This document shows, piece by piece, positions 1-8,093 of a DNA stretch of 64,000 nucleotides. Position 1 is the stretch's first letter; each line of letters opens with the position of its first letter. The stretch covers positions 17,250 to 81,249 of the forward strand of contig CAYLIP010000002.1 of assembly GCA_964383855.1 (NCBI GenBank), given 5' to 3'. The notes under the pieces were generated by a model. The model worked only from the letters and a program-made list of their open reading frames with translations, did no database searches and was not told where the DNA came from. The position numbers and the translations under genes are program-made. The DNA comes from CAZHAC01 sp964383855 (GTDB taxonomy: Bacteria > Chloroflexota > Dormibacteria > Dormibacterales > Dormibacteraceae).

Positions 1-1
1 G

Positions 2-640
2 CTGATCCGGGAGCTCATTCGCAGCGGGCGCCGCGACCTTCACCTCGTCGGCGTTCCAACCGGCGACATCGGGATCGAGCTCCTAGTCGCCGCCGGCTGC
101 GCGCGCTCACTGGAGTCGTCGGGCGTCGATCTCGGCGAGCGCGGGCAGGCGCCCGCCTTCGCCCGGGCCGTCGAGGAGGGGCGGCTCCGCGTCTTCGATT
201 CCACCTGACCGGTGATGCTGATGGCGCTCCAGGCTGGAGCGAGCGGTATGGCATGGACGCCGGTGCCCGGTCTGCTGGGGTCGGACCTCCTGCGCGTCCG
301 GCCCGACTTCAAGGTCGTGGATGATCCCTTCGCCGGCGAGGGCCAGGTGGTCCTGGTGCCGGCGCTGCGCCCCGACTTCGCCCTCGTTCACGCGCGCCGC
401 GCCGACAGCCGCGGCAACCTGGTCATCGGCACCACCTTCGACGACCGGCTCATGATGCAGGCGGCGCGCACCGTGATCGCGACCGCCGAGCGGGTCGCGC
501 CCGATGCCACCGAGCGCCTCCACCGAGACGAGCAGGTGGTGCCCGCGAGCTTCGTCGACGTGCTCGCGGTGGCGCCCTACGAGAGCACCGGCCGAGCTAC
601 CGCGGAGCACCTGGAGAGGGTCGCGGCTGTTCACCCCTGA
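2..640 (+). CDS. CoA-transferase family I alpha subunit, probable selenoprotein (5' end outside window)
   Basis: This is the C-terminal part of an IpdA/glutaconate CoA-transferase-like alpha subunit, which with the next gene should form a heteromer acting on a CoA thioester. The frame runs from base 2 through an in-frame TGA at 206-208 and ends at 640. Family-like sequence is present on both sides: a Rossmann-like end (LVGVPTGDIGIELL) before the TGA, then LLGSDLLRVRPDFKVVDDPF and an NLVIG stretch after it. From memory, homologs have Cys at the TGA position in an S-T-C-P context. A 7-bp hairpin (225-241) follows, so I read TGA as selenocysteine. Alternatives are a nonsense mutation or a restart at GTG 212, but a restart would yield only half a domain. 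The family and frame are clear; the Sec reading is inference. Confidence 0.72.
209..241 (+). promoter_or_regulatory. Candidate bacterial SECIS element for the TGA at 206-208
   Basis: Bases 225-231 (CGCTCCA) pair perfectly with 235-241 (TGGAGCG) around a GGC loop. If the closing A-U pair opens, the loop is AGGCU, close to the AGGUCU apical loop that I recall for E. coli fdhF. The opened loop begins 22 bases after the TGA, and G occupies its second position. Distance, stem length and loop G all fit the general bacterial SECIS pattern. GC-rich coding DNA forms hairpins easily, so this is support rather than proof. Confidence 0.6.
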
Positions 641-647
641 GGAGCTG

Positions 648-1328
648 ATGGCGGTGCTGATCGCCCGCCAAATCCGCGACGGCGAGAACGTGGGCACGGG
701 AGTCAACTCGCCGGTCCCCGCCTCGGGCGTGCTGCTGGCGCGCGCGCTCCACGCCCCCAACGCGCGCCTGCGGATGCCCGGCGCCGAGAGCGCCGAGCCC
801 TTCCACGGGAGCAAGGAATTCTTCGACATGGCCCAGCGCGGCCGGATCGATCTCTTCTTCCTCTCCGGAGTCCAGGTCGACCGGCGGGGGAACATCAACC
901 TCCACGTGCTCGGCGATTACGAACGCCCCGAGCGCCGCTTCGCCGGCGCGTTCGGGTCGGCGATCCTCTACTACGTGGTGCGGCGCGTGATCGTGTTCCG
1001 GCTCGAGCACTCGCCGCGCACCCTGGTCGACCGGGTCGACTTCATCACCGCCTCCGGCGGAGCGGGACGCCCGGACCGGGTGATCACCTCCCGGGCGGTG
1101 CTCGCGCCCGGCGCCGGCGGAGAGCTCGAGCTCGCCGAGTACGCGCCCGGCGAGACCGTGGCCGGCGTGCGCGCCGCCACCGGATGGGATCTCCAGGTTC
1201 GTCCCGAGGTGCGCGCCAGCCAGCCGCCGACCGAGCGCGAGCTGGAGCTTTTGCGCGGGCCCGTGCTCGATCAGGTGGCTGCCGTCTACCCGCGCTACGT
1301 GGAGCGCCTCCGGGCGGCGCCGGCGTGA
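648..1328 (+). CDS. CoA-transferase family I beta subunit
   Basis: Partner of the preceding alpha subunit, of the IpdB/glutaconate CoA-transferase beta type, about 226 residues. Recognisable stretches are ELMAVLIARQIRDGENVGTG, SKEFFDMAQRGRIDLFFLSG and NINLHVLGDYERPERRF. I do not see the ENG-type Glu motif of classical class I CoA-transferases near the N terminus (GTGVNSPVP is found instead). The pair may therefore be a non-transferase such as a ring-cleaving hydrolase or lyase, as IpdAB is. ATG 648 is preceded by GAGGAG at 638-643, which overlaps the upstream stop. The homology begins a few residues earlier (LFTPEELM), so a CTG start at 627 is possible. Confidence 0.82.
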   Translation: MAVLIARQIRDGENVGTGVNSPVPASGVLLARALHAPNARLRMPGAESAEPFHGSKEFFDMAQRGRIDLFFLSGVQVDRRGNINLHVLGDYERPERRFAGAFGSAILYYVVRRVIVFRLEHSPRTLVDRVDFITASGGAGRPDRVITSRAVLAPGAGGELELAEYAPGETVAGVRAATGWDLQVRPEVRASQPPTERELELLRGPVLDQVAAVYPRYVERLRAAPA

Positions 1329-3445
1329 CCGGGGCCGAACTGGCCGGCCGGTTGCTCGAGCCGCGCTCGATCGCGCTCGTCGGCGCGACCGAGGCGTCGC
1401 TCTGGTCGCAGAACCTGGTCGCCAACCTCGGGTCGCTCGGGTACCCCGGCCAACTTCACCTGGTCAATCCCCGGCGGACGGAGATGTTCGGGCGCCGCAG
1501 CCACCCCTCGCTGCTGGAGGTGCCCGGCGATGTCGATTGCGCCTACGTCATGGTCGGCACCGCGCTCGCCGAGGAGGTGGTCGAGCAGTGCGCCGCCAAA
1601 GGGGTGCGTTCGGCGGTCCTGCTCACGGCCGGGTTTCGCGAGGTGGGCGACGAGGGCGCAGAGCTCGAGCAGCGTCTGATCGCCCGCTGCCAGGCGGCGG
1701 GCATCGGCGTCCTCGGTCCCAACTGCCTGGGCTTCGTGAACTACCAGCTGCGCTGCGCCGCCTACGGACTGCTGGTGGTGCCGCCGCTGATCGAGGGCGG
1801 GGTGGCTCTGATCAGCCAGTCGGGCGCCATGCTGCTGCACTTCCACCGGATGGCGCAGGCCCGCGCGATCGGGCTGGCGCGCATGGTCTCGATCGGCAAC
1901 GAGGCCATGCTGACCTCCTCCGACTTCATCGAGGCTCTCGTCCGCGATCCCGACGTGGCCGTGGTCGGCGCCCTGCTGGAGGGCATCCGCGACCCGGCCG
2001 GCTTCCGCAGAGCCGCGGCGGCGGCGATGTCCGCGGGCAAGCCGCTGGTGGTCTGCAAGGTGGGCCGGACGGAGACCGCCCAGCGCACGGTCTCCGCCCA
2101 CACCGGCTCACTGGCCGGCGAGGACGAGGTGATCGACGCCGTGTTCCGGCAGGACGGCGTGGTCCGGGTGCGGGGGTTGGAGGAATTGGTCGAGACGTGC
2201 GCGATGCTGGCCACCAGCGGCTGGCCACGGGGAGGGCGGACGGCGGTGCTCACCACCTCGGGCGGCGCCTGCGGCCTCATCGCCGACCTCGCCGAGGCGA
2301 CAGCGATCGAGCTCCCCGACTTCGCCCCCGAGACCAAGGAGCGCCTGGCCTCGGTGCTGCCCGTGTTCGGCACCGCTCAGAACCCGCTCGACACCACGGG
2401 CGTGATCGTCGACCAGCCCGAGCTGCTCGGAGCCTGCCTCGAGGCGGTGGCCGCCGAGGGCTCCTTCGACGCCTACCTTGTCAACTCCGACCCGGCCAGG
2501 GAGCCGGGGCCCACGCCGGAGCGCATCGAGCGCCGCCTGGCCTCCCTGGCCGAGGCGCTGGGACGGGTGCCCTTCGGCGCCGTGGTCGCCACCGCCTCGA
2601 TCGACCTGACGCCCTACTCGCGGGACCTGCTCCTGCGCCATGACCTGCACTTCGCCAACGGCATGACGCTCGGCGTCCGGGCCCTCGCCCATGCCATCGA
2701 GTACGGCAGGGCGCGCGCCCGATGGGAGAGGTCGGTGGCCGGAGAGGCGGTGGCCGGCGTGCCACCGGCGATCGTGGGGCCCCTGCGGGGCACTCTCACC
2801 GAGGCTGAAACCAAGCGCCTTCTTGAGACCTACGGCATCGGCACGCCTGAGGAGTGGCTGGCGGCGGACGCGGCCGAGGCGGCAGCGGCGGCGGCCTCGA
2901 TCGGCTTCCCGGTCGTGCTCAAGATCCAGTCGCGGGATATCCCCCACAAGACCGAGGCGGGCGGCGTGCGTGTCGGCCTCGGCAGCGCCGGCGAGGTCGA
3001 GCGGGCGTTTGCCGAGATCGTCGAGGCGGCGCGCGCCTTCGCCCCGCGGGCTCGGATCGACGGCGTGCTGGTCGCCCGCCAGGTCGTGCCTGTGGCCGAG
3101 CTGATCGTGGGCGTCAAGCGGGATCCACTTTTCGGGCCGGTGATCGCGGTCGGGTGGGGCGGCATCATGGTCGAGGTCGTGCGGGACGCCGCACTCCGGC
3201 TTCCACCGATCAGCCCCGAGGCGGCCGAGGAGATGCTGCGCGGGCTCCGCCTGGCGCCCGTCCTGGAAGGCGCCCGCGGCCGGCCGCGGGGCGACATCCG
3301 CGCTGCCGCCGACGTGGTCACGCGCGTCTCGCGGCTGGCGCTCGACCTCGGCGACCGCCTCCAGGCGCTGGACGTGAACCCGCTCTTCGTGCTCGCCGAG
3401 GGCCAGGGAGCGCTTGCCGGCGACGCGCTCGCAGTGCTCGACTGA
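1325..3445 (+). CDS. ADP-forming acyl-CoA synthetase, fused alpha/beta (Acs/AcdAB-like)
   Basis: About 706 residues. The N-terminal CoA-binding and succinyl-CoA-synthetase-like domains carry RSIALVGAT, VLGPNCLGFVNY and LISQSGAM. The probable phosphohistidine is H259 in SAHTGSLAGED. The C-terminal ATP-grasp domain begins at TEAETKRLLETYGI and includes PVVLKIQSRDIPHKTEAGGV. Such enzymes interconvert acyl-CoA, ADP and phosphate with a free acid, CoA and ATP. GTG 1325 overlaps the CoA-transferase beta stop by four bases, which indicates translational coupling. Placement beside a CoA-transferase suggests activation of, or energy recovery from, a carboxylic acid; the substrate cannot be read from sequence. 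Confidence 0.9.
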   Translation: MTGAELAGRLLEPRSIALVGATEASLWSQNLVANLGSLGYPGQLHLVNPRRTEMFGRRSHPSLLEVPGDVDCAYVMVGTALAEEVVEQCAAKGVRSAVLLTAGFREVGDEGAELEQRLIARCQAAGIGVLGPNCLGFVNYQLRCAAYGLLVVPPLIEGGVALISQSGAMLLHFHRMAQARAIGLARMVSIGNEAMLTSSDFIEALVRDPDVAVVGALLEGIRDPAGFRRAAAAAMSAGKPLVVCKVGRTETAQRTVSAHTGSLAGEDEVIDAVFRQDGVVRVRGLEELVETCAMLATSGWPRGGRTAVLTTSGGACGLIADLAEATAIELPDFAPETKERLASVLPVFGTAQNPLDTTGVIVDQPELLGACLEAVAAEGSFDAYLVNSDPAREPGPTPERIERRLASLAEALGRVPFGAVVATASIDLTPYSRDLLLRHDLHFANGMTLGVRALAHAIEYGRARARWERSVAGEAVAGVPPAIVGPLRGTLTEAETKRLLETYGIGTPEEWLAADAAEAAAAAASIGFPVVLKIQSRDIPHKTEAGGVRVGLGSAGEVERAFAEIVEAARAFAPRARIDGVLVARQVVPVAELIVGVKRDPLFGPVIAVGWGGIMVEVVRDAALRLPPISPEAAEEMLRGLRLAPVLEGARGRPRGDIRAAADVVTRVSRLALDLGDRLQALDVNPLFVLAEGQGALAGDALAVLD

Positions 3446-3487
3446 TCCCGCCGCCCTGATCGGCAAGAATGGGGCTGTGCGGCGGAC

Positions 3488-4654
3488 ATGCCCGGTCGGA
3501 GCGGCTTGAACCGCGACCGGGTGGCCGCCATCGGCGGCGTCGCGGAGTCGGACCTGGGTGTCGTGCCCGGCAAGACCTACCTGCAGCTGCAGGCGCAGGC
3601 GGCCAGCGCAGCGCTCGCGGATGCCGGCCTCAGCAAGGGCGACGTCGACGCCGTCTTCGTCGCCGGGGGCGACGACTACGCGCCCGCCATGCGGCTGGCG
3701 GAGTACATGGGCATCGTCCCGCGGCATACCGACAGCACCAACATCGGCGGCGCCTCCTTCGTCGCCCATGCCGCCCACGCCTACGACTCGATCGCACAGG
3801 GGCGTTGCGAGGTGGCGCTCATCGCCTACGGCAGCACGCAGCGCTCGCAGGCCGGCCGAACGCTCGGGCGGTCCGGCGGGATCCGGGGCCCGGCGCAGTT
3901 CGAGGTGCCCTGGGGATTGCCGCTGCCGGTGGGCGCCTACGCGCTCGCGGCCCGGCGTCACATGCACGATCACGGGACCACCGCCGAACAGCTGGCCGAG
4001 GTCGCGGTGGCGACGCGGCGCTGGGCCTCGCTCAACCCAAAGGCCTTCTACCGGGAACCGATCACGATCGCCGACGTGCTCGCCAGCCGGTGGGTTGCGG
4101 AGCCGCTGCACCTGCTCGACTGCTGCCTGGTCACCGATGGCGGCGGCGCGGTGGTGGTCGTCTCGGCGGCGCGCGCGGCCGGCCTGCCCAAAGCGCCGGT
4201 CTGGATCATCGGCCACGGCGAGTCGCACACCCACCTGGGGATCAGCAGCATGCCCGACCTGGACGTCACCCCGGCGCGCCTGAGCGGGCGCGACGCCTGG
4301 GGGATGGCGGGCATCCGGCCCGAGGAGGTCGACGTCGCCGAGCTCTACGACTCCTTCACGATCACGGTCCTGCTGACGCTGGAGGCGCTCGGCTTCTGCG
4401 CCCCCGGTGAGAGTGGCGACTTCGTCTCCGGCCAGCGGACGGCTCCCGGCGGCGACTTCCCTCTCAACACCAATGGCGGCGGGCTCTCCTACTGCCATCC
4501 CGGGATGTACGGCATCTTCACGCTGATCGAGGCGACCCGGCAGCTCCGCGGCGAGCGCGACCAGGCGCAGGTCCCGGGGGCGCGGCTGGCGGTCGCCAAC
4601 GGCACCGGCGGCGTGCTCAGCAGCGCCGCCACCGTGGTGCTTGCCCGTGGGTGA
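3488..4654 (+). CDS. Thiolase-like protein (SCP-x/lipid-transfer type)
   Basis: 388 residues of thiolase fold in the SCP-x-like branch that normally pairs with a DUF35 protein. It shows an N-terminal IGGVAESDLGVVPGKT and a C-terminal NTNGGGLSYCHPGMYG followed by ANGTGG. The usual nucleophile region reads GASFVAHAAHAYDSIAQG, with no obvious catalytic Cys. In several characterised thiolase-DUF35 pairs the complex catalyses a retro-aldol or related cleavage rather than classical thiolysis, and that seems the better guess here. The gene starts at ATG 3488 after a 42-base gap and overlaps the DUF35 gene. Probably part of the same operon as the upstream synthetase. Confidence 0.85.
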   Translation: MPGRSGLNRDRVAAIGGVAESDLGVVPGKTYLQLQAQAASAALADAGLSKGDVDAVFVAGGDDYAPAMRLAEYMGIVPRHTDSTNIGGASFVAHAAHAYDSIAQGRCEVALIAYGSTQRSQAGRTLGRSGGIRGPAQFEVPWGLPLPVGAYALAARRHMHDHGTTAEQLAEVAVATRRWASLNPKAFYREPITIADVLASRWVAEPLHLLDCCLVTDGGGAVVVVSAARAAGLPKAPVWIIGHGESHTHLGISSMPDLDVTPARLSGRDAWGMAGIRPEEVDVAELYDSFTITVLLTLEALGFCAPGESGDFVSGQRTAPGGDFPLNTNGGGLSYCHPGMYGIFTLIEATRQLRGERDQAQVPGARLAVANGTGGVLSSAATVVLARG

Positions 4655-5036
4655 GCGGCCTTTCCCGGAGCCCGATCCGGACACCGGACGGTTCTGGGAG
4701 GCGGTCGCGGCCGGCCGGTTCGAGATCCAGCGCTGCAAGGCCTGCGCCCGGCACGTCTTCTACCCGCGGCTCCACTGCCCGCACTGTGGATCCGCAGAGC
4801 TCGAGTGGGTGAGCGCGAGCGGCCGCGCCACCGTGCATTCCTACACGGTCGTGCACCGGGCGCCGCCCGCCTTTGCCGAAGAGGCACCCTATGTGGTGGC
4901 GCTCGTCGAACTCGAGGAGGGCCCCAGGATGATGACCCGGCTGCTCGGAATCGAGCCGGGCGCGGTTGAGATCGGCATGCGCGTGCGAATTGCCATCGAG
5001 GGCGATCCGCCGCTTCCGTACTTCAGGAGGAGCTGA
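4647..5036 (+). CDS. DUF35 OB-fold protein (thiolase partner, zinc ribbon)
   Basis: About 129 residues. The N-terminal rubredoxin-like zinc ribbon has two CxxC pairs (CKAC and CPHC), followed by the acyl-CoA-associated OB fold (ATVHSYTVVHRAPPAF, YVVALVELEEGPRMMTRL). DUF35 proteins form complexes with SCP-x-like thiolases and complete their active site, and this gene overlaps such a thiolase by eight bases. GTG 4647 is taken as the start; an in-frame TTG at 4641 is the alternative. The gene ends with AGGAGG-containing sequence that serves as ribosome binding site for the next gene. Confidence 0.87.
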   Translation: MGERPFPEPDPDTGRFWEAVAAGRFEIQRCKACARHVFYPRLHCPHCGSAELEWVSASGRATVHSYTVVHRAPPAFAEEAPYVVALVELEEGPRMMTRLLGIEPGAVEIGMRVRIAIEGDPPLPYFRRS

Positions 5037-5039
5037 CGA

Positions 5040-5804
5040 ATGGGTCGTTTTGAGGGCAAGGTCGCACTGGTCACCGGCGGTGCCAACGGCATCGGGGCGG
5101 CCACCGCCGAGCTGTTCGGGCGGGAGGGCGCCTCGGTGGTCGTGGTCGACCTCGAGCAGGAGCACGCTGCCGCAGTCGCCGAGCGCATCGCGGGCGCCGG
5201 CGGGCGGGCGCTCGGGGTCGCCTGCGATGTGACCAGGAAGGACCAGGTCGAGGCCGCCGTCAAGCGCGCCACCGACGAGTACGGCCGGCTGGACATCCTC
5301 GTCTGCTGCGCCGGCATCATCCGCGACAACCTGGTCTTCAAGATGACCGACGACGACTGGCTGGCGGTCATCAACACGCACCTCACCGGCTCCTTCTTCT
5401 TCGCCCGCGCCGCGCAGGCGGTGATGACGCAGCAGAACTACGGCAAGATCGTTCTGCTCTCGTCGACCTCGGCGCTGGGCAATCGCGGCCAGACCAACTA
5501 CTCGACCGCCAAGGCTGGTCTCCAGGGCATGGCGCGGACGCTGGCGATCGAGCTCGGGCGCTTCAACATCAACGTCAACGCGGTTGCGCCCGGTTTCATA
5601 GAGACCCGCATGACGCAGGAGACGGCGCGCCGGATGGGCGTCGACTTCGAGGACTTCAAGAAGCTGGCGGCGGAGAACATCCCGGTCCGGCGCGTCGGCC
5701 AGCCGGTGGACATCGCCAACGTGGTCGCCTTTCTCTGCTCGGATGACTCCTCCTTCGTTTCCGGGCAGACCATCTACGCGGCGGGCGGCCCCACCCGAGG
5801 CTGA
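5040..5804 (+). CDS. Short-chain dehydrogenase/reductase (FabG-like)
   Basis: 254-residue classical SDR. The cofactor motif is TGGANGIG (residues 12-19), the NAG-equivalent is CCAGIIRDN, and the catalytic Ser-Tyr-Lys set lies in LLSSTSALGNRGQTNYSTAKAG. The C-terminal substrate loop PGFIETRMTQE is also typical. An excellent Shine-Dalgarno (AGGAGG, inside the end of the DUF35 gene) precedes ATG 5040. In this operon it most likely oxidises a hydroxyacyl-CoA or reduces a ketoacyl-CoA made by the neighbouring acyl-CoA enzymes. Family is certain, substrate unknown. Confidence 0.9.
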   Translation: MGRFEGKVALVTGGANGIGAATAELFGREGASVVVVDLEQEHAAAVAERIAGAGGRALGVACDVTRKDQVEAAVKRATDEYGRLDILVCCAGIIRDNLVFKMTDDDWLAVINTHLTGSFFFARAAQAVMTQQNYGKIVLLSSTSALGNRGQTNYSTAKAGLQGMARTLAIELGRFNINVNAVAPGFIETRMTQETARRMGVDFEDFKKLAAENIPVRRVGQPVDIANVVAFLCSDDSSFVSGQTIYAAGGPTRG

Positions 5805-5807
5805 GCG

Positions 5808-7370
5808 GTGGCCATCATCGTGTGTCCGCAGCCGGCCGCCGCCGAGGAGGGCCGAGAGGTGCTGCGCCGGGGCGGCAACGCGGTCGACGCCGCGGTGACC
5901 GCCGCCTTTGTCCAGGGCGTGATCGACCCGCAGATGTGCGGGATCGGCGGCTCCGGCGTGGCGCTCGTTTACGAGGCGGCGACCGGCTCCGTGACCGAGG
6001 TCCGCTTTTACGCGCGGGCCGGCGAGCGCGTGCGGCCGGAGCAGTGGGAGCACCTCTTCCTGCGCGAGGCGGCCGACCGCTACGGCTATGTGCTGGAGGG
6101 ATGGGTCAACGATGCCGGCTACGGATCGGTCGCCATCCCGGGGACCGTGGCCGGTCTGGATGAGCTGCTCAGCCGGTTCGGCACCATCTCCTGGGACCAG
6201 GCCATCGGCCCGGCGGTCAGGCACGCTCGCGAGGGCTTCCCGGTCAGCGGAAGCGTGCGCAATTACTGGATCACCGACTACGGGCCGGACACCGTCAAGA
6301 ACTGGGAGCGGATCGGCTGGACGCCGGAGTCGAGGCGGATCTACACCAAGGAGGGCGAGCTCTACGGAATTGGCGAGGTGATCCGCAACGAGGATCAGGC
6401 CCGGACGCTCGAGCGGCTGGCGCGGGAGGGTGCTCGCGACTTCTACGAGGGCGAGATTGCGGCCGCCATGGCCGCCGACTTCGAGCGTCACGGCGGCACG
6501 ATCACCGGTGACGACCTGGCCGCCTACCGGCCCGAGACCGGCGAGCCGGTGCGCGGCACGTACCGAGGCTGGGAGCTGGCGGCAGCCGGGCCGCCGGCGG
6601 GCGGGACGACCCTGATCGAGATGCTCAATTTCCTTGAGGACTATCCCGGCTACCACGGTTCGAGGTGGCCCAGCGCCGGCGCCGCCCTGGCGCGGGTCCG
6701 CGCCATGGCCTTCGCCTTCGCCGACCGCGAGCGCTATCTGGCCGACCCGGCCTTCGCGGACGTCCCGGTCGACCGGCTCCTGGCCAAGGAGCATGCCGGG
6801 GCGGCCCGCCGGGCACACGACTCGCCAACCACGACCCACATCTGCGTGGTGGACGATGCCGGCAACGCGGTGACCATGACGCACACGCTCGGCGCCTCCT
6901 CGGGCGTGGTGACGCCCGGCCTCGGTTTCACCTACAACAACTACCTCAACTGCTTCGACCCCCGCCCCGGGCGGCCCAACAGCCTCCAGCCGGGCAAGAC
7001 CCGGGTGACCATGATGGTGCCCACGCTGGGCTTTCGCGAGGGCGGCCTGCGCATGGTCGTGGGGGCACCCGGCGGCACCAAGATCGTGACCGGCGTCCTG
7101 CAGACGATCCTGAACCAGGTCGACCACGGCCTGGGCCCCACGGAGGCGGTGAGCGCACCGCGCGTCGACTACCAGGGCGAGACGGTGCAGGTCGAGCAGC
7201 GGATCACGGAGGAGATCTGCGCCGAGCTTCGCGATGCCGGCTACGCGGTCAACCGCCGGCCGGTCGGCTACGACAGCTACTTCTCGCGCGTGCAGCTGCT
7301 GGTGAGGAACGACCGCTGGGAAGGCGCTTCGGACCCGCGCGGCGATGGCGGGATCGCGCTCGAGGCCTGA
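5808..7370 (+). CDS. Gamma-glutamyltranspeptidase-like Ntn hydrolase, no signal peptide
   Basis: 520 residues starting at GTG 5808, three bases after the SDR stop. The large-subunit motifs are GGNAVDAAVTAAFVQGVIDP and GIGGSG. The self-cleavage site TTTH, with catalytic Thr near residue 342, opens the small subunit (HICVVDDAGNAVTMTHTLG). Family members cleave gamma-glutamyl or related amide bonds after autoproteolysis. Unlike secreted GGTs, this protein begins directly in the catalytic domain without a signal peptide, so it is probably cytoplasmic. Its position at the end of a CoA-ester operon suggests release of an amide-linked or glutathione-linked substrate, but that is only inference. Confidence 0.87.
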   Translation: MAIIVCPQPAAAEEGREVLRRGGNAVDAAVTAAFVQGVIDPQMCGIGGSGVALVYEAATGSVTEVRFYARAGERVRPEQWEHLFLREAADRYGYVLEGWVNDAGYGSVAIPGTVAGLDELLSRFGTISWDQAIGPAVRHAREGFPVSGSVRNYWITDYGPDTVKNWERIGWTPESRRIYTKEGELYGIGEVIRNEDQARTLERLAREGARDFYEGEIAAAMAADFERHGGTITGDDLAAYRPETGEPVRGTYRGWELAAAGPPAGGTTLIEMLNFLEDYPGYHGSRWPSAGAALARVRAMAFAFADRERYLADPAFADVPVDRLLAKEHAGAARRAHDSPTTTHICVVDDAGNAVTMTHTLGASSGVVTPGLGFTYNNYLNCFDPRPGRPNSLQPGKTRVTMMVPTLGFREGGLRMVVGAPGGTKIVTGVLQTILNQVDHGLGPTEAVSAPRVDYQGETVQVEQRITEEICAELRDAGYAVNRRPVGYDSYFSRVQLLVRNDRWEGASDPRGDGGIALEA

Positions 7371-7380
7371 CCCTGAGGAC

Positions 7381-7995
7381 CTATGACGGCGCGGGCGGCG
7401 AGGGTATCCGGATGCTGACGCCGATCCGGTCGTCGGAGCCGTGCAGCCACTCCAGCTCACCGCCCATCATCGCCGCCAGCCGCTTGGCGGCCGTTATCCC
7501 GGCCGGAATCTGGATTCCGGTGTCGGGGATCGAGAGCCGGATGCCGTTTCCGAAGCGGTTGGCCTGCAGCCGGACGGCGCCGCCCTCGGCGCTCGCCTCA
7601 ACGGCGCAGCCGGCCAGGTTGACCAGCATCTGCTCGAACTGGTCGCGGTCGCCGAGGATCGAGAGCCGGCTCGGCTCGAACTGCAGCCGGACCCTCCTCG
7701 ACCGCGCCAGCGGCGCCAGCCTCCGGAAGGCGGCGGCGATGGCCTGGTCGATTTCGATCACCACGCGCTCGAACACCAGCCCTCCCGGGCGCACATCGCA
7801 GTCCGACGTGTAGTCGAGGAGCTGTCCGGCGGCGGCCTCGATGGCGGCCAGGTAGCGGAGCTGGGCCGGCTTCAGGTTTTCGCGGCTCAGGTGCAGAAGC
7901 TGCGCGAAGCCGAGGATGGAGTGCAGCCCGACGCGCAGCCGGGAGGTTGGAACCTCCGTGACCTCCTCCGAAGCTGGACTCTCTCGCTGGGACAT
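7381..7995 (-). CDS. Sensor kinase-like protein with degenerate HisKA region
   Basis: About 204 residues with a dimerisation-like helix (GLHSILGFAQLL) and a HATPase-like region (FEQMLVNLAGCAVEASAEGG, then SIPDTGIQIPAG). The canonical S-H-E-L-R phosphoacceptor motif is not present: the corresponding stretch reads TSRLRVGLHSILG. The N, G1 and G2 boxes are weak. There is no sensor or membrane segment. It may be a pseudokinase, an anti-sigma-like ATPase or a phosphotransfer partner. ATG 7995 is chosen; an in-frame TTG at 8031 would add twelve residues. The gene is convergent with the GGT-like gene, ten bases away. Confidence 0.65.
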   Translation of the reverse strand: MSQRESPASEEVTEVPTSRLRVGLHSILGFAQLLHLSRENLKPAQLRYLAAIEAAAGQLLDYTSDCDVRPGGLVFERVVIEIDQAIAAAFRRLAPLARSRRVRLQFEPSRLSILGDRDQFEQMLVNLAGCAVEASAEGGAVRLQANRFGNGIRLSIPDTGIQIPAGITAAKRLAAMMGGELEWLHGSDDRIGVSIRIPSPPAPS

Positions 7996-8093
7996 CGCGT
8001 GTGTCACCGCATTAGACCATGGAAAATCCAAGCAATGAGCGCCTTAAGTCAGCGCATTTGATGGGAACTCCCCGCCTGGAGCTTGGATTTTCG

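Noticed and set aside
2..640. A pseudogene or nonsense mutation as the explanation of the TGA at 206
   Set aside because: Not fully excluded, but a single TGA at a Cys-like site, a matching hairpin and a second such gene in the window make recoding more likely. Both flanks keep family-like sequence.
2108..4738. Very long minus-strand frame opposite the synthetase and thiolase genes
   Set aside because: Such frames arise because stop codons are rare opposite GC-rich coding sequence. It has no recognisable domains and the plus-strand genes are clear.
4617..7460. 947-codon minus-strand frame opposite the SDR and GGT-like genes
   Set aside because: Shadow frame with no domain. The plus-strand proteins match known families.
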